Shown one piece after another: positions 42,358 through 49,979 of a DNA stretch of 64,000 nt. Both the position numbers and the translations under genes were made by a program. Location of the stretch: assembly GCA_964250755.1 (NCBI GenBank), contig CAXUHB010000002.1, positions 186,001 through 250,000 on the forward strand, read 5' to 3'. Position 1 is the first letter of the stretch. Each line of letters starts with the position of its first letter. The stretch is from DASWOJ01 sp964250755. Its GTDB lineage: Bacteria; Pseudomonadota; Alphaproteobacteria; Acetobacterales; Acetobacteraceae. A model generated the notes under the pieces. That model was not told the origin of the DNA. It searched no databases and saw only the letters and a list, made by a program, of their open reading frames with translations.

Positions 42358-42770
42358 CTAAAACTCTGTGAACGAACCAGCAATACGCACGTTATGAGTG
42401 TTGGAATGCCGTATCAGTACTTCACCAAAGCTCTTTGGGTAGGTTGATAGTTCATAGGTATGCGAGTGTATAAGAAAGTCCATAAAAGCGATACTTGGAA
42501 GATTCCGGCACGCAAGCTCCGGCTTGCTCTTATCCAATGTAACAGCCAATTCTGCCAATATCTCGTCCAACGCCCAAAATCTGAAATGATTGTCGTCCAT
42601 GGCGGCATATGTAGGGCAGCTTCCAGCATTGGCGAGGTAATCGCGGAAATCCTTTGGAAACTCTATGCCGCAACAGCTTCGGCGGCCAATATGGCCTCGT
42701 ATGATGCACCAGGGCGGTCAGCCTGGGCTGTGCGCTTCCAGTAGTCAACCAGCTTCTCATATGGTTTCAT
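42358..42770 (-). pseudogene. SUKH (SMI1/KNR4) family gene with one frameshift
   Basis: From ATG 42770 the frame gives MKPYEKLVDYWKRTAQADRP ... ILAAEAVAA and stops; one base later the other frame continues GIEFPKDFRDYLANAGSCPT, MDDNHFRFWALDEILAELAV ... NVRIAGSFTEF. The junction (about 42665-42672) falls exactly at the conserved xYGIxFPxDFxxFL block of SMI1/KNR4 proteins. The restored protein of about 136 residues parallels its neighbour upstream. SUKH proteins act as immunity factors against polymorphic toxins in many bacteria; no toxin gene is visible here. Confidence 0.65.
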
Positions 42771-42781
42771 GGATGCTTCCA

Positions 42782-43276
42782 TCATACCCTACGTGGCTGT
42801 CCTAGACCGCCAAACGCATCCCGAATATACAAGTCGGCGAATTCAGTGAAGGAACTCGCCAAGACGGTTGGCCTCCACACGCCCTCAATGTCTTGCGTCA
42901 ACACCGCAGAGACTTCACCTATGTTGCCGCCGGCGACACATATGTCATAAGACCAACACTCGTACATGTAGTCTGCGAAGGGCGTTCGAAAGGTTGCGCC
43001 CTCAGAGGTCTCGATCGAAGGAGGGCGCTTGTTAAAAAGCTCGACATATCTTTCTTGGACCTTCTGAAAGGACCAAAATGTGATGAGGTCTCTTTCCCAT
43101 GACTTGCTGAGGAATGAATCGGACGCATCGCAATCAACTAAAAAATCTGCGAAGTCGCTGGGAAGCTTAATCCCATAGGCTGCCTCAAATGCCCTGATGT
43201 CATCAGGGCGAGCGCCGGATGGTGGGCTGTAGCCCAAGGGTTGCCAATACTCCCGCAGAGTCTCATAAGCCTGCAT
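42782..43276 (-). CDS. SUKH (SMI1/KNR4) family protein, probable immunity protein
   Basis: About 164 residues. The signature block AAYGIKLPSDFADFLVDCDA is followed by SFLSKSWERDLITFWSFQKV, a tail ECWSYDICVAGGNIGEVSAV and LASSFTEFADLYI, matching SMI1/KNR4 (SUKH) domains. In bacteria these proteins typically neutralise a secreted or contact-dependent toxin. ATG 43276 (MQAYETLREYWQPLG) is inferred from alignment with the frameshifted neighbour, whose start MKPYEKLVDYW is similar. Codon use is less GC-biased than that of the flanking genes, a sign of recent arrival. The two genes lie 12 bases apart on the same strand. Confidence 0.7.
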   Translation of the reverse strand: MQAYETLREYWQPLGYSPPSGARPDDIRAFEAAYGIKLPSDFADFLVDCDASDSFLSKSWERDLITFWSFQKVQERYVELFNKRPPSIETSEGATFRTPFADYMYECWSYDICVAGGNIGEVSAVLTQDIEGVWRPTVLASSFTEFADLYIRDAFGGLGQPRRV

Positions 43277-43311
43277 TGATCCATCAGTCAATTCACTGCC
43301 TCCCGACCGTA

Positions 43312-45222
43312 TCAAAACCCAAACATATGATCCAGCGAAAACGCCCCCCCGCAAGCCTCCCCATCCACCATCAGCCCATGATACCCAAAGATCCGGCACG
43401 TCACGTCCCGGATCAGCACATACCCCCGTGCCCCCGCCTCCCCCAGCAGCTCGTCCCCGAACACCAGATGCGGCCAAACCATCGCCGACCCCCGGCACGC
43501 GATCCGCAACGGCCGCTCCGCCAGCACCGCCCCATCCCCCCCATGCAGGACCAGCGCCGTATCGGACCACGGGCGCCAGTCGGCCGACGCCGCATAGATC
43601 AGCGCCGCATAGCTCCGCCGCGCCCCGTCCCCCAACTTCAGGAACAGCCGCGTGGACAGACCCGGCGGCGGCCCGTTGTAGCTCTGCGGCTCATCCCGGT
43701 AGGTCATCAGCGTGTTGTAGATGTGCGCCCCGAAGCTGCTTTCCGCCGCATGGGGCGCGTGCAGGTGCTCATACCGGAACAGCCCGTGCAGCCACCCGTC
43801 GGCTCCGCCGCCATCCCGGAAGTCATAGACCAGCTCGGCATGACCCTCCACGTCCGTCAGCTCCGCCAGGTCCAGCGCCAGCGCATGGTCCCGCGGCAGC
43901 CGCCCCAGGAACCGCTCCGCCACCTGCCGCCCCCCGGCGTCGAACACGTCCACCCGGATCGGCAAGTCCGCCTGACGCTCCGCCATCGGCGTCGGCAGCA
44001 CCAGCGTCCGGAAGCGGAGGGGGTCCAGCACCGGGAACGGCAGCAGGTAGCCGCGCCCCATCAGGTTCGACAGCGCCGGGATGCCCGGGTCGGGCCGCAA
44101 GTCCGCCCGCTCCACGTTCAGGTGGGCAATCCGGCTCCGCCCGGCCCGAGTCACCTCATACCGCGGACGCACCACGTGCCGCCCCGCCCGCACCTCGATC
44201 TGCGCCGGCCACGCCAGCCCCGGCAGTAAGGAGGCCACGTCCAGCGCCAGGCTCGCATAGGGCGCGACCTCCTGCTGCAGCGCCACCGGCGCCTCCGCCC
44301 CCATCCGGTCCAGCGTCACCGCCCCCGCCGGGATCGGGGCGGCATGGCTATTTTGAAGCCAAAGCACCACCCGTTCCTCCCGCCCCGGCGCAGGCATCCC
44401 CGCATAGCGGTCGCTGGGCCAGGCGTTGGCGTCGTGGGTGACGGATAGGCTGGCCTCCCCGCCGGACCCATACGTGTCCAGCGCATACTTCACCACGTCA
44501 TGCCCCGCGACGCCGATGGCATGGATGAACAACTGCCCGGCGAATGCCGGCAGCCCGAACCGCGCCCGCACCTCCCGGCTGTCCAGCGCGATGCCGCCGG
44601 GGCCGGGCGGCACCGCCTCCTCCCACTCCGCCAGCACGGCGCCGTCCCCGCCGAACAGCCGCAGCCACAGCCGCACCGCCCCGGCCCCATACCCGGCCCA
44701 GTAGTTCGCCGTCACCAGCCGCGTATGCAGCCCATCCCCATCCCTATCCCCCAGATCTCGGAAGAAGGCGTAGTTCGTCGCGAAGTTCACCCGGTCCAGA
44801 TACCGCCGGGGGTTGCTGAGCATCGCGTCGGGCAGCCGGGCGTCGTCCAGCGTCAGCACCTGCATCCCCGCCGGCGCCAGCGGCGCCACCCGCGCCTGCA
44901 CCCGCCCGGCGTCGAAGGCCGCAATCAGCAGCGTGGCCGCTGAGGACTGCGCCAACTCCACCACCGCCCGCGCCGGCGCCCCCGCCCGCATCTGCCCCAG
45001 TTGCGAAACGTCATGCACATAGGACTCGTCCGCCCGCGGCATGGACGGATGCAGCGCCATCAGCGCGTCGCACACCCCGTCCGGGTCATACACCGCCAGC
45101 CGCCCCGCCACCCGCACCCGCCCCGCCAGCCGCGCCACCGCCTCCGCGGCCAGGGGATGCGCGAACGCCTTGTAGAGCACGTTGCCGCCGGCCCGGGCGT
45201 CGAAGGTCTGGATGTCAAGCAT
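43312..45222 (-). CDS. Large protein of about 636 residues, function unknown
   Basis: No signal peptide or membrane segment is evident; the protein starts MLDIQTFDARAGGNVLYKAF. Notable segments are VNFATNYAFFRDLGDRDGDG, TANYWAGYGAGAVRLWLRLF, SVTHDANAWPSDRYAGMPAP, VVLWLQNSHAAPIPAGAVTL and FGAHIYNTLMTYRDEPQSYN. The Trp- and Tyr-rich beta-type pattern suggests several beta-sandwich modules. I recognise no named family. Codon use is typical of the genome and the frame is intact over 1.9 kb. ATG 45222 is chosen because the open frame upstream runs into a REP-like element. It is followed upstream on the same strand by the ELM1-family gene, about 190 bases away with a REP copy between. Confidence 0.7.
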   Translation of the reverse strand: MLDIQTFDARAGGNVLYKAFAHPLAAEAVARLAGRVRVAGRLAVYDPDGVCDALMALHPSMPRADESYVHDVSQLGQMRAGAPARAVVELAQSSAATLLIAAFDAGRVQARVAPLAPAGMQVLTLDDARLPDAMLSNPRRYLDRVNFATNYAFFRDLGDRDGDGLHTRLVTANYWAGYGAGAVRLWLRLFGGDGAVLAEWEEAVPPGPGGIALDSREVRARFGLPAFAGQLFIHAIGVAGHDVVKYALDTYGSGGEASLSVTHDANAWPSDRYAGMPAPGREERVVLWLQNSHAAPIPAGAVTLDRMGAEAPVALQQEVAPYASLALDVASLLPGLAWPAQIEVRAGRHVVRPRYEVTRAGRSRIAHLNVERADLRPDPGIPALSNLMGRGYLLPFPVLDPLRFRTLVLPTPMAERQADLPIRVDVFDAGGRQVAERFLGRLPRDHALALDLAELTDVEGHAELVYDFRDGGGADGWLHGLFRYEHLHAPHAAESSFGAHIYNTLMTYRDEPQSYNGPPPGLSTRLFLKLGDGARRSYAALIYAASADWRPWSDTALVLHGGDGAVLAERPLRIACRGSAMVWPHLVFGDELLGEAGARGYVLIRDVTCRIFGYHGLMVDGEACGGAFSLDHMFGF

Positions 45223-45310
45223 GGCTGCACTCCCGCTGCCCGCTTCCTGCCCCCGCCGCGGCAAGGGCGCAATGCCCGGGACGCGCCGCCCACCCGCAAG
45301 ACAGCCAACC

Positions 45311-45340
45311 ACTCCCTCCGGGAGAGGGCTGGGGTGAGGG
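45311..45340. repeat. Single REP-like palindrome
   Basis: ACTCCCTCCGGGAGAGGGCT then GGGGTGAGGG, a direct copy lacking the first few bases of the core. It lies between the unknown 636-residue gene and the ELM1-family gene. No facing partner is seen. Confidence 0.8.
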
Positions 45341-45410
45341 AGTCTTGCAGCGCAAGTTTTCCCTATGCAGGCCCATGGGCCAAAAGGGGCACCGCCCGCA
45401 AACGTCCCCG

Positions 45411-46346
45411 TCACCTCCTTCCCTGCAATCCCAGCCGCCGCCGGACCTCCTCCCCCGCCGCCGCCGTGTCGTCCACCGGCGCCACCGGCCACATGTCCAG
45501 CCGCCCCGCGAACGGCCGCACCCGCCCATCGTCCTGCAGCAGCCGGCTGAACAGCCGTATCCGCCGCGACCGCCCCGGCAGCCCCGCCAGCAGCACAGGC
45601 GCCCGCGTCGCCACCGCCTCCGACACCATCGAGACGCTGTCCTCCGTCACCACGATCAGGTCCGCCAGCGCCAGCAGCCCGAAGTAGGGGTTGTCCCCGG
45701 TCCCGTCCCACATCCACCCGCCCCCTGGCGTGATGGCCGCCCGCAGCGCGTCCCGGGCTTCCCGCGCGGTGCGGCGGGACGGCGTCACCGCCAGGCCCAC
45801 ACGGTCCCGCCGCATCATGTCCGCCAACTGCCCGCCCAGGTGCCGGGCCACGGCAGCATCCAGCCGGAACCGCCCGTTGCTGCCGCCCACCAGCACCGCC
45901 GCCAGCGGGCGCGGCAGGTGCGCCAGCCGCGGCCCCCATTCGGCCGCCGCCTGTGCCAGCCGCTCCGGCGTCGCCGGATGCAGCGCCGTGCGCGTCACCA
46001 CGACATTCGGCCCGGTCAGCCCGTCGTGCCGGTTGACGACCACCACATCGAAGCGCGCCGGGTCAATCCGCGGATGCTGTATCTGCACCACCGGCCGTCC
46101 TGCCCGGCGCAGCGCCGCGCCGACCACGCCCGCCGTGCCCCCGGCGCTGAACACCACGGCGTCCCCCAGTTCCGGCACGTCCACCGCCCGCAGCGGCGCC
46201 GGCCACATCCGCGCCGCAACCCAGGACCATGGCGGGCGCGGACGCAGGTCCACGATCTCCGGCTGCAGCCCCGCAGCCTCCGCCAATCCCCGCGCCTGCG
46301 CCTGCAGCCCGGCCAGGGGCTCCGACAAGATGAACGATGTCCGCAT
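45411..46346 (-). CDS. ELM1-family (DUF1022) protein
   Basis: About 311 residues. The two-lobed glycosyltransferase-B-like layout of the mitochondrial-fission ELM1 family is visible: GDAVVFSAGGTAGVVGAALR, RPVVQIQHPRIDPARFDVVV, LVGGSNGRFRLDAAVARHLG and VTEDSVSMVSEAVATRAPVL. In plants ELM1 recruits dynamin to mitochondria; in bacteria the role is unproven, and the fold suggests nucleotide-sugar binding. ATG 46346 is used (MRTSFILSEPLAGLQ). Divergent from the small membrane gene at 46548. Confidence 0.85.
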   Translation of the reverse strand: MRTSFILSEPLAGLQAQARGLAEAAGLQPEIVDLRPRPPWSWVAARMWPAPLRAVDVPELGDAVVFSAGGTAGVVGAALRRAGRPVVQIQHPRIDPARFDVVVVNRHDGLTGPNVVVTRTALHPATPERLAQAAAEWGPRLAHLPRPLAAVLVGGSNGRFRLDAAVARHLGGQLADMMRRDRVGLAVTPSRRTAREARDALRAAITPGGGWMWDGTGDNPYFGLLALADLIVVTEDSVSMVSEAVATRAPVLLAGLPGRSRRIRLFSRLLQDDGRVRPFAGRLDMWPVAPVDDTAAAGEEVRRRLGLQGRR

Positions 46347-46547
46347 GGCCCCGCTTGTCCCGGCCCTGCCGCGCTTGGTCAAGGCGGCTGCCTCATGCCC
46401 CCTCCGTCTCCGGGCTTGGGCTGCGCTGTGGAGCAAGGGTTGGGGATGCGGGAACCCGCGCCGCAAAACTTCGCCATAGTGCAGTCGGGTTCCCATGCCA
46501 GATAGCCCGGCGCGCACCGCAGCTCCATTCCCGCCCCGAAGGACCCC

Positions 46548-46892
46548 ATGACCTCCCCACTGCCCCTTCCCGACTGGGTGCCCTGGTGGGTCCACCTGGC
46601 CATCCTCCTCGCCGCCGGCCTCTTCGTCCTGCTCTACCTCGCCATGCCGTTCGCCGTCTTCGGCGTCAAAGCCCGGCTGGAGGTCATCGAGGCCCGCCTG
46701 GACGAGATCCAGGCCGAAATCCGCAGCCTCTCCCTCCGACTGCCCGAACCCGCAGGGATGGACGACCCCGCCCCCCCCGCCAGCCGTTACCCGCCCGCCT
46801 CCTACCCTCCAATCTCCCGCCCTCCCATCCCGCCCGCGCCGCACAGCCCGCCGCCCGCCCGCACCGTCCGGCAGGAACCCCGGCTTTACTGA
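46548..46892 (+). CDS. Small single-pass membrane protein with coiled coil and Pro-rich tail
   Basis: About 114 residues. One membrane helix (HLAILLAAGLFVLLYLAMPF) is followed by a helical, probably coiled-coil segment (ARLEVIEARLDEIQAEIRSL) and a disordered tail rich in Pro and Ser (RYPPASYPPISRPPIPPAPH). GAAGGA lies before ATG 46548. It precedes the amidase gene by 66 bases and could share its transcript. Similar short bitopic proteins occur in Acetobacteraceae; I know no function. Confidence 0.65.
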   Translation: MTSPLPLPDWVPWWVHLAILLAAGLFVLLYLAMPFAVFGVKARLEVIEARLDEIQAEIRSLSLRLPEPAGMDDPAPPASRYPPASYPPISRPPIPPAPHSPPPARTVRQEPRLY

Positions 46893-46958
46893 CCCCGCCG
46901 CTTTACTGACCCCCGCCGCCGTGCCCTCATGCCGCCGCACCCACCGGAGGCCGCCCCC

Positions 46959-47807
46959 ATGCGCGTCAGCGTCCTGCAAATGAACCCCGGCGCCGACAAG
47001 GCCGCCAACATCGCCCAGGCCGCCCGCCTGCTGGACGCCGCCGCCCAGGACCGCCCCGACCTGGTCACCCTGCCCGAGATGTGGACCTGCCTCGGCGGGG
47101 ACGCCGCCACCAAGCTCGCCCAATCCGAACCCCTGCCTCCACCCGGCAGCAACCAGCCCGGCGGCCCCGCCTACGAATGGCTCCGCACCGCCGCCCGCAC
47201 CCGCAGCATCCACCTGCACGGCGGCAGCATGGCCGAACACGCCCAGGGCAAGCTGTTCAACACCACCGTCGTCTTCGACCCCCAAGGGGCCGAGGTCGCG
47301 CGCTACCGCAAGATCCACCTCTTCGACATCACCACCCCGGACGGCACCACCTACGGCGAAAGCAGCACCTACGGCGCCGGCGCGGACCTGGCGACCTTCG
47401 ACGCCGGCGGCCTGCGCGTCGGCCTGGCCGTCTGCTACGACGTGCGCTTCCCCGAGCTGTTCCTGCGGCTCCGCCAGGCCGGGGCCGAGCTGATCCTGCT
47501 CCCCGCCGCCTTCACCGTGCCCACCGGGCGCGACCACTGGGAGGTCCTGATCCGCGCCCGCGCCATCGAGACCCAGTGCTGGTTTGCCGCCCCCGCCACC
47601 TGGGGCCAGCACCTGGACGCAAAGGGCGAGCCGCGGGCGACCTTCGGCCACTCCCTGGTCTGCGACCCCTGGGGCCACGTGGTCGCCAGCGTCCCGGACG
47701 GGGTGGGCTGGGCCACCGCCCGCATAGACTCCGCCGCCACCGCCCGCATCCGCCGTGACATGCCGGTCCTTGAGCATCGCCGGCTGGATCACAGGAACTT
47801 GGTCTAG
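46959..47807 (+). CDS. Carbon-nitrogen hydrolase (Nit-type amidase)
   Basis: About 282 residues. The catalytic triad of the nitrilase superfamily is present: Glu40 in LVTLPEMWT, Lys118 in YRKIHLFDI and Cys159 in GLAVCYDVRFPELF. The KIHLFDI and CYDVRFPEL motifs are those of the Nit1/Nit2 branch, so deaminated-glutathione amidase or omega-amidase activity is the best guess, that is, repair of 2-oxo-acid amides. ATG 46959 has CGGAGG about eight bases upstream. The NAD kinase gene begins ten bases after its stop, so the two are cotranscribed. Confidence 0.88.
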   Translation: MRVSVLQMNPGADKAANIAQAARLLDAAAQDRPDLVTLPEMWTCLGGDAATKLAQSEPLPPPGSNQPGGPAYEWLRTAARTRSIHLHGGSMAEHAQGKLFNTTVVFDPQGAEVARYRKIHLFDITTPDGTTYGESSTYGAGADLATFDAGGLRVGLAVCYDVRFPELFLRLRQAGAELILLPAAFTVPTGRDHWEVLIRARAIETQCWFAAPATWGQHLDAKGEPRATFGHSLVCDPWGHVVASVPDGVGWATARIDSAATARIRRDMPVLEHRRLDHRNLV

Positions 47808-47817
47808 GGGCGCACGC

Positions 47818-48639
47818 ATGTCCGCCGCCACCCTTCCACCTGAACCCGCCCTGCTATCCGGACCCGCCCGCATCGAGCGCATCCTGTTCGCCGCCGCCCC
47901 CACCCGCCTGGCCGCCGACAGCCTGGCCCGGCTGACCGCGCGCTATGGCGCCACGCCCGGGGACGGCGCCGATGTCGTAGTCACCCTGGGCGGCGACGGC
48001 TTCATGCTCGAAACCCTGCACCGCATGATGGCTCGCGGCGACACCCGGCCGGTCTATGGCATGAACTGCGGCAGCGTCGGCTTCCTGATGAACGCCTTTG
48101 GCGAGGACGCCCTGCCCGAGCGCCTGGCCCGCGCCCAGCCCGCCCTGCTGCACCCGCTGCGCATGCACGCCGTGACCGTGACCGGCGCGGTCGAGGAGGG
48201 CCTGGCCCTCAACGAGGTCTCCCTTCTGCGCCAGCTCCGCCAGGCCGCGAAGATACGCATCACCGTGGACGGGCGGGTGCGCCTGCCGGAGCTGGTCTGC
48301 GACGGCGTGCTGGTCTCCACCCCTGCCGGGTCCACCGCCTACAACCTGTCCGCCCACGGCCCCATCGTGCCGCTGTCGGCCAACCTGCTTCCCCTGACCC
48401 CCATCAGCGCCTTCCGCCCCCGCCGATGGCGCGGCGCCCTGCTGCCCAGCACGGCGGAGGTGCTGTTCGAGGTGCTGGAGCAGGAGAAGCGCCCGGTGGC
48501 GGCGGTGGCGGACTTCACCGAAGTCCGGGACGTGGCGAGCGTGGCGCTGAGCGAGGACCGGGGGGTGGTGGTGACGGTGCTGTTCGACCCCGACCAGGGG
48601 TTGAGCGAGCGGATCATCGCCGAGCAGTTCACGGTGTGA
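47818..48639 (+). CDS. nadK: NAD kinase
   Basis: About 273 residues. The diagnostic VVTLGGDGFMLETLHRMMA (GGDG, near residues 58-75), VYGMNCGSVGFLMN, ALNEVSLLR, CDGVLVSTPAGSTAYNLSAH and GPIVPLSANLLPLTPISAFR motifs are in order. It phosphorylates NAD to NADP with ATP or polyphosphate. ATG 47818 starts the protein; the frame is open upstream inside the amidase gene without support. Together with the amidase it forms a two-gene metabolic unit. Confidence 0.94.
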   Translation: MSAATLPPEPALLSGPARIERILFAAAPTRLAADSLARLTARYGATPGDGADVVVTLGGDGFMLETLHRMMARGDTRPVYGMNCGSVGFLMNAFGEDALPERLARAQPALLHPLRMHAVTVTGAVEEGLALNEVSLLRQLRQAAKIRITVDGRVRLPELVCDGVLVSTPAGSTAYNLSAHGPIVPLSANLLPLTPISAFRPRRWRGALLPSTAEVLFEVLEQEKRPVAAVADFTEVRDVASVALSEDRGVVVTVLFDPDQGLSERIIAEQFTV

Positions 48640-48724
48640 CGGCAGCCGAGGCGCGGAGGTCGCGGCGGGTGCCAGCCCGGGCGTGAGGGTGGTATGGATC
48701 GAACCGGATTGATGGAGGTGCATC

Positions 48725-49297
48725 ATGGACGACGCAACCCTCGCGCCGGCCCGGCACAGGTTGACCGTGCACGACTACCACCGGATGGCCGACGCCGGCA
48801 TCTTCGGTGAGGACGACCGGATCGAGCTGATCGGCGGGAACCTGATCGACATGGCGCCCATCGGCTCCGGCCACGCCGCCGTCGTGAACAGGCTGAACGA
48901 GGCGTTCGTCCTGGCCTGTGCAGGCCGCGCCATCGTCGCGATCCAGAACCCGGTCCGGCTGGACGACCTGAGCGAGCCGCAGCCCGACGTGTCCATCCTG
49001 CGCCGCCGGGCCGACTTCTATGGAGCCGGCGGGCACCCTGGCCCGGCGGATGTCCTGCTTCTGGTCGAGGTGGTGGACAGCTCCCTCCGGTTCGACAAGT
49101 CCGTGAAGCTGCCTCTCTACGCGCGGGCCGGCATTGCGGAGGTGTGGATCGTGGATTTGCAGGCCCGCGCCCTGGATGCGCATAGGGAACCGGCCGACGG
49201 TGGGTACCGTGAAAGGACCACGCACCACGCAGACGGGTCGCTCTCCCTCTTGCTCGCGCCTGAGACCATGGTGAGGCTTGACGCGTTGTTCGGTTGA
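48725..49297 (+). CDS. Uma2-family (DUF820) restriction-endonuclease-fold protein
   Basis: About 190 residues. RLTVHDYHRMADAGIFGEDD, RIELIGGNLIDMAPIG, the acidic EPQPDVSILRR, DVLLLVEVVDSSLRFDKSVK and YARAGIAEVWIVDLQARALD give the PD-(D/E)xK nuclease layout of DUF820/Uma2 proteins. They are abundant in cyanobacteria and some alphaproteobacteria and their substrate is unknown. GGAGG precedes ATG 48725. It stands alone after nadK with about 85 bases between. The catalytic Glu in VEVVD and Lys in FDKSVK are present, so the fold is probably active. Confidence 0.85.
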   Translation: MDDATLAPARHRLTVHDYHRMADAGIFGEDDRIELIGGNLIDMAPIGSGHAAVVNRLNEAFVLACAGRAIVAIQNPVRLDDLSEPQPDVSILRRRADFYGAGGHPGPADVLLLVEVVDSSLRFDKSVKLPLYARAGIAEVWIVDLQARALDAHREPADGGYRERTTHHADGSLSLLLAPETMVRLDALFG

Positions 49298-49468
49298 ACA
49301 AGCGGCGGGCCTGATGCCATGAACGGGACGGCCCCCGCACCCCGCCCGATGTTCGGCAGCCTGTGACGCCGAAGCATGATTGGGTCAGGAAGTCCGGGTG
49401 CAAAGACAGGTCACGCTTCGCAGGTGCAACGGCACGCGGCAGTCTCCGTGCGGTCCAGCGGACAGGAC

Positions 49469-49897
49469 CTATGCGCCCTCGACCTTGATGCAACTGGACG
49501 ACGAGGCTTGGAAGGCCGTGCCCCAGTCGCGCATCGCAACCAGGATAGGCTCAAGCGTACGGCCAAGAGGGGTCAGCCTGTACTCGACGCGGGGCGGCAC
49601 CTCCGGGAACACGGTCCGGTGGATGACTCCGTCCGCCTCCAACTCGCGGAGCTGGAGCGTAATCATCCGTGGCGTCGCCGATGGCGTCAGGCGGCACAGC
49701 GCATTGAACCGGAGCGTCCCGCCCAGAAGGTGGAACACCAGCACGGGCTTCCACACGCCGCCGATCACCGACATCGTCGCCTCGACCGCGCAGCCCGTGC
49801 GCCCCGCCCGGCGGGGCCGGGTGCGGCCTGCCCCTGCCGTCGCGCCCGCGCTTGCATCCGTGCTGACGCTTGCATCCGTGCTGATGCTTACATCCAT
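49469..49897 (-). CDS. HxlR-family transcriptional regulator
   Basis: About 142 residues. After an N-terminal leader with an in-frame DNA repeat, the winged-helix domain reads GCAVEATMSVIGGVWKPVLV, LRFNALCRLTPSATPRMITL, QLRELEADGVIHRTVFPEVP and RVEYRLTPLGRTLEPILVAM, the full HxlR pattern with its conserved Cys before the first helix. Members sense aldehydes, quinones or redox stress and control neighbouring oxidoreductases. It is divergent from an alcohol dehydrogenase gene, 82 bases away, which is the likely target. ATG 49897 has AGGT upstream. The leader before residue 40 has no counterpart in the family. Confidence 0.9.
   Translation of the reverse strand: MDVSISTDASVSTDASAGATAGAGRTRPRRAGRTGCAVEATMSVIGGVWKPVLVFHLLGGTLRFNALCRLTPSATPRMITLQLRELEADGVIHRTVFPEVPPRVEYRLTPLGRTLEPILVAMRDWGTAFQASSSSCIKVEGA
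49850..49895. repeat. In-frame 18-bp tandem repeat in the HxlR leader
   Basis: GCTTGCATCCGTGCTGAC at 49850-49867, GCTTGCATCCGTGCTGAT at 49868-49885 and a ten-base partial unit to 49895. On the coding strand it gives repeated Ser-Thr-Asp-Ala units near the N-terminus of the regulator. Confidence 0.9.
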
Positions 49898-49979
49898 GAT
49901 AGTACCTGTCCCTTTTGTGCCTACTCGCGCCGCGGCCCGCACCGTCCCATGTGCCGGACGAACCAGCAACGAGGCAGAC

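Noticed and set aside
42414..42760. Overlapping minus-strand frames treated as separate small genes
   Set aside because: Together with the 42358-42600 frame they are pieces of one frameshifted SUKH gene, or shadows of it.
49850..49895. CRISPR-like short repeats
   Set aside because: The units are directly adjacent with no spacers and are in frame within a coding region.
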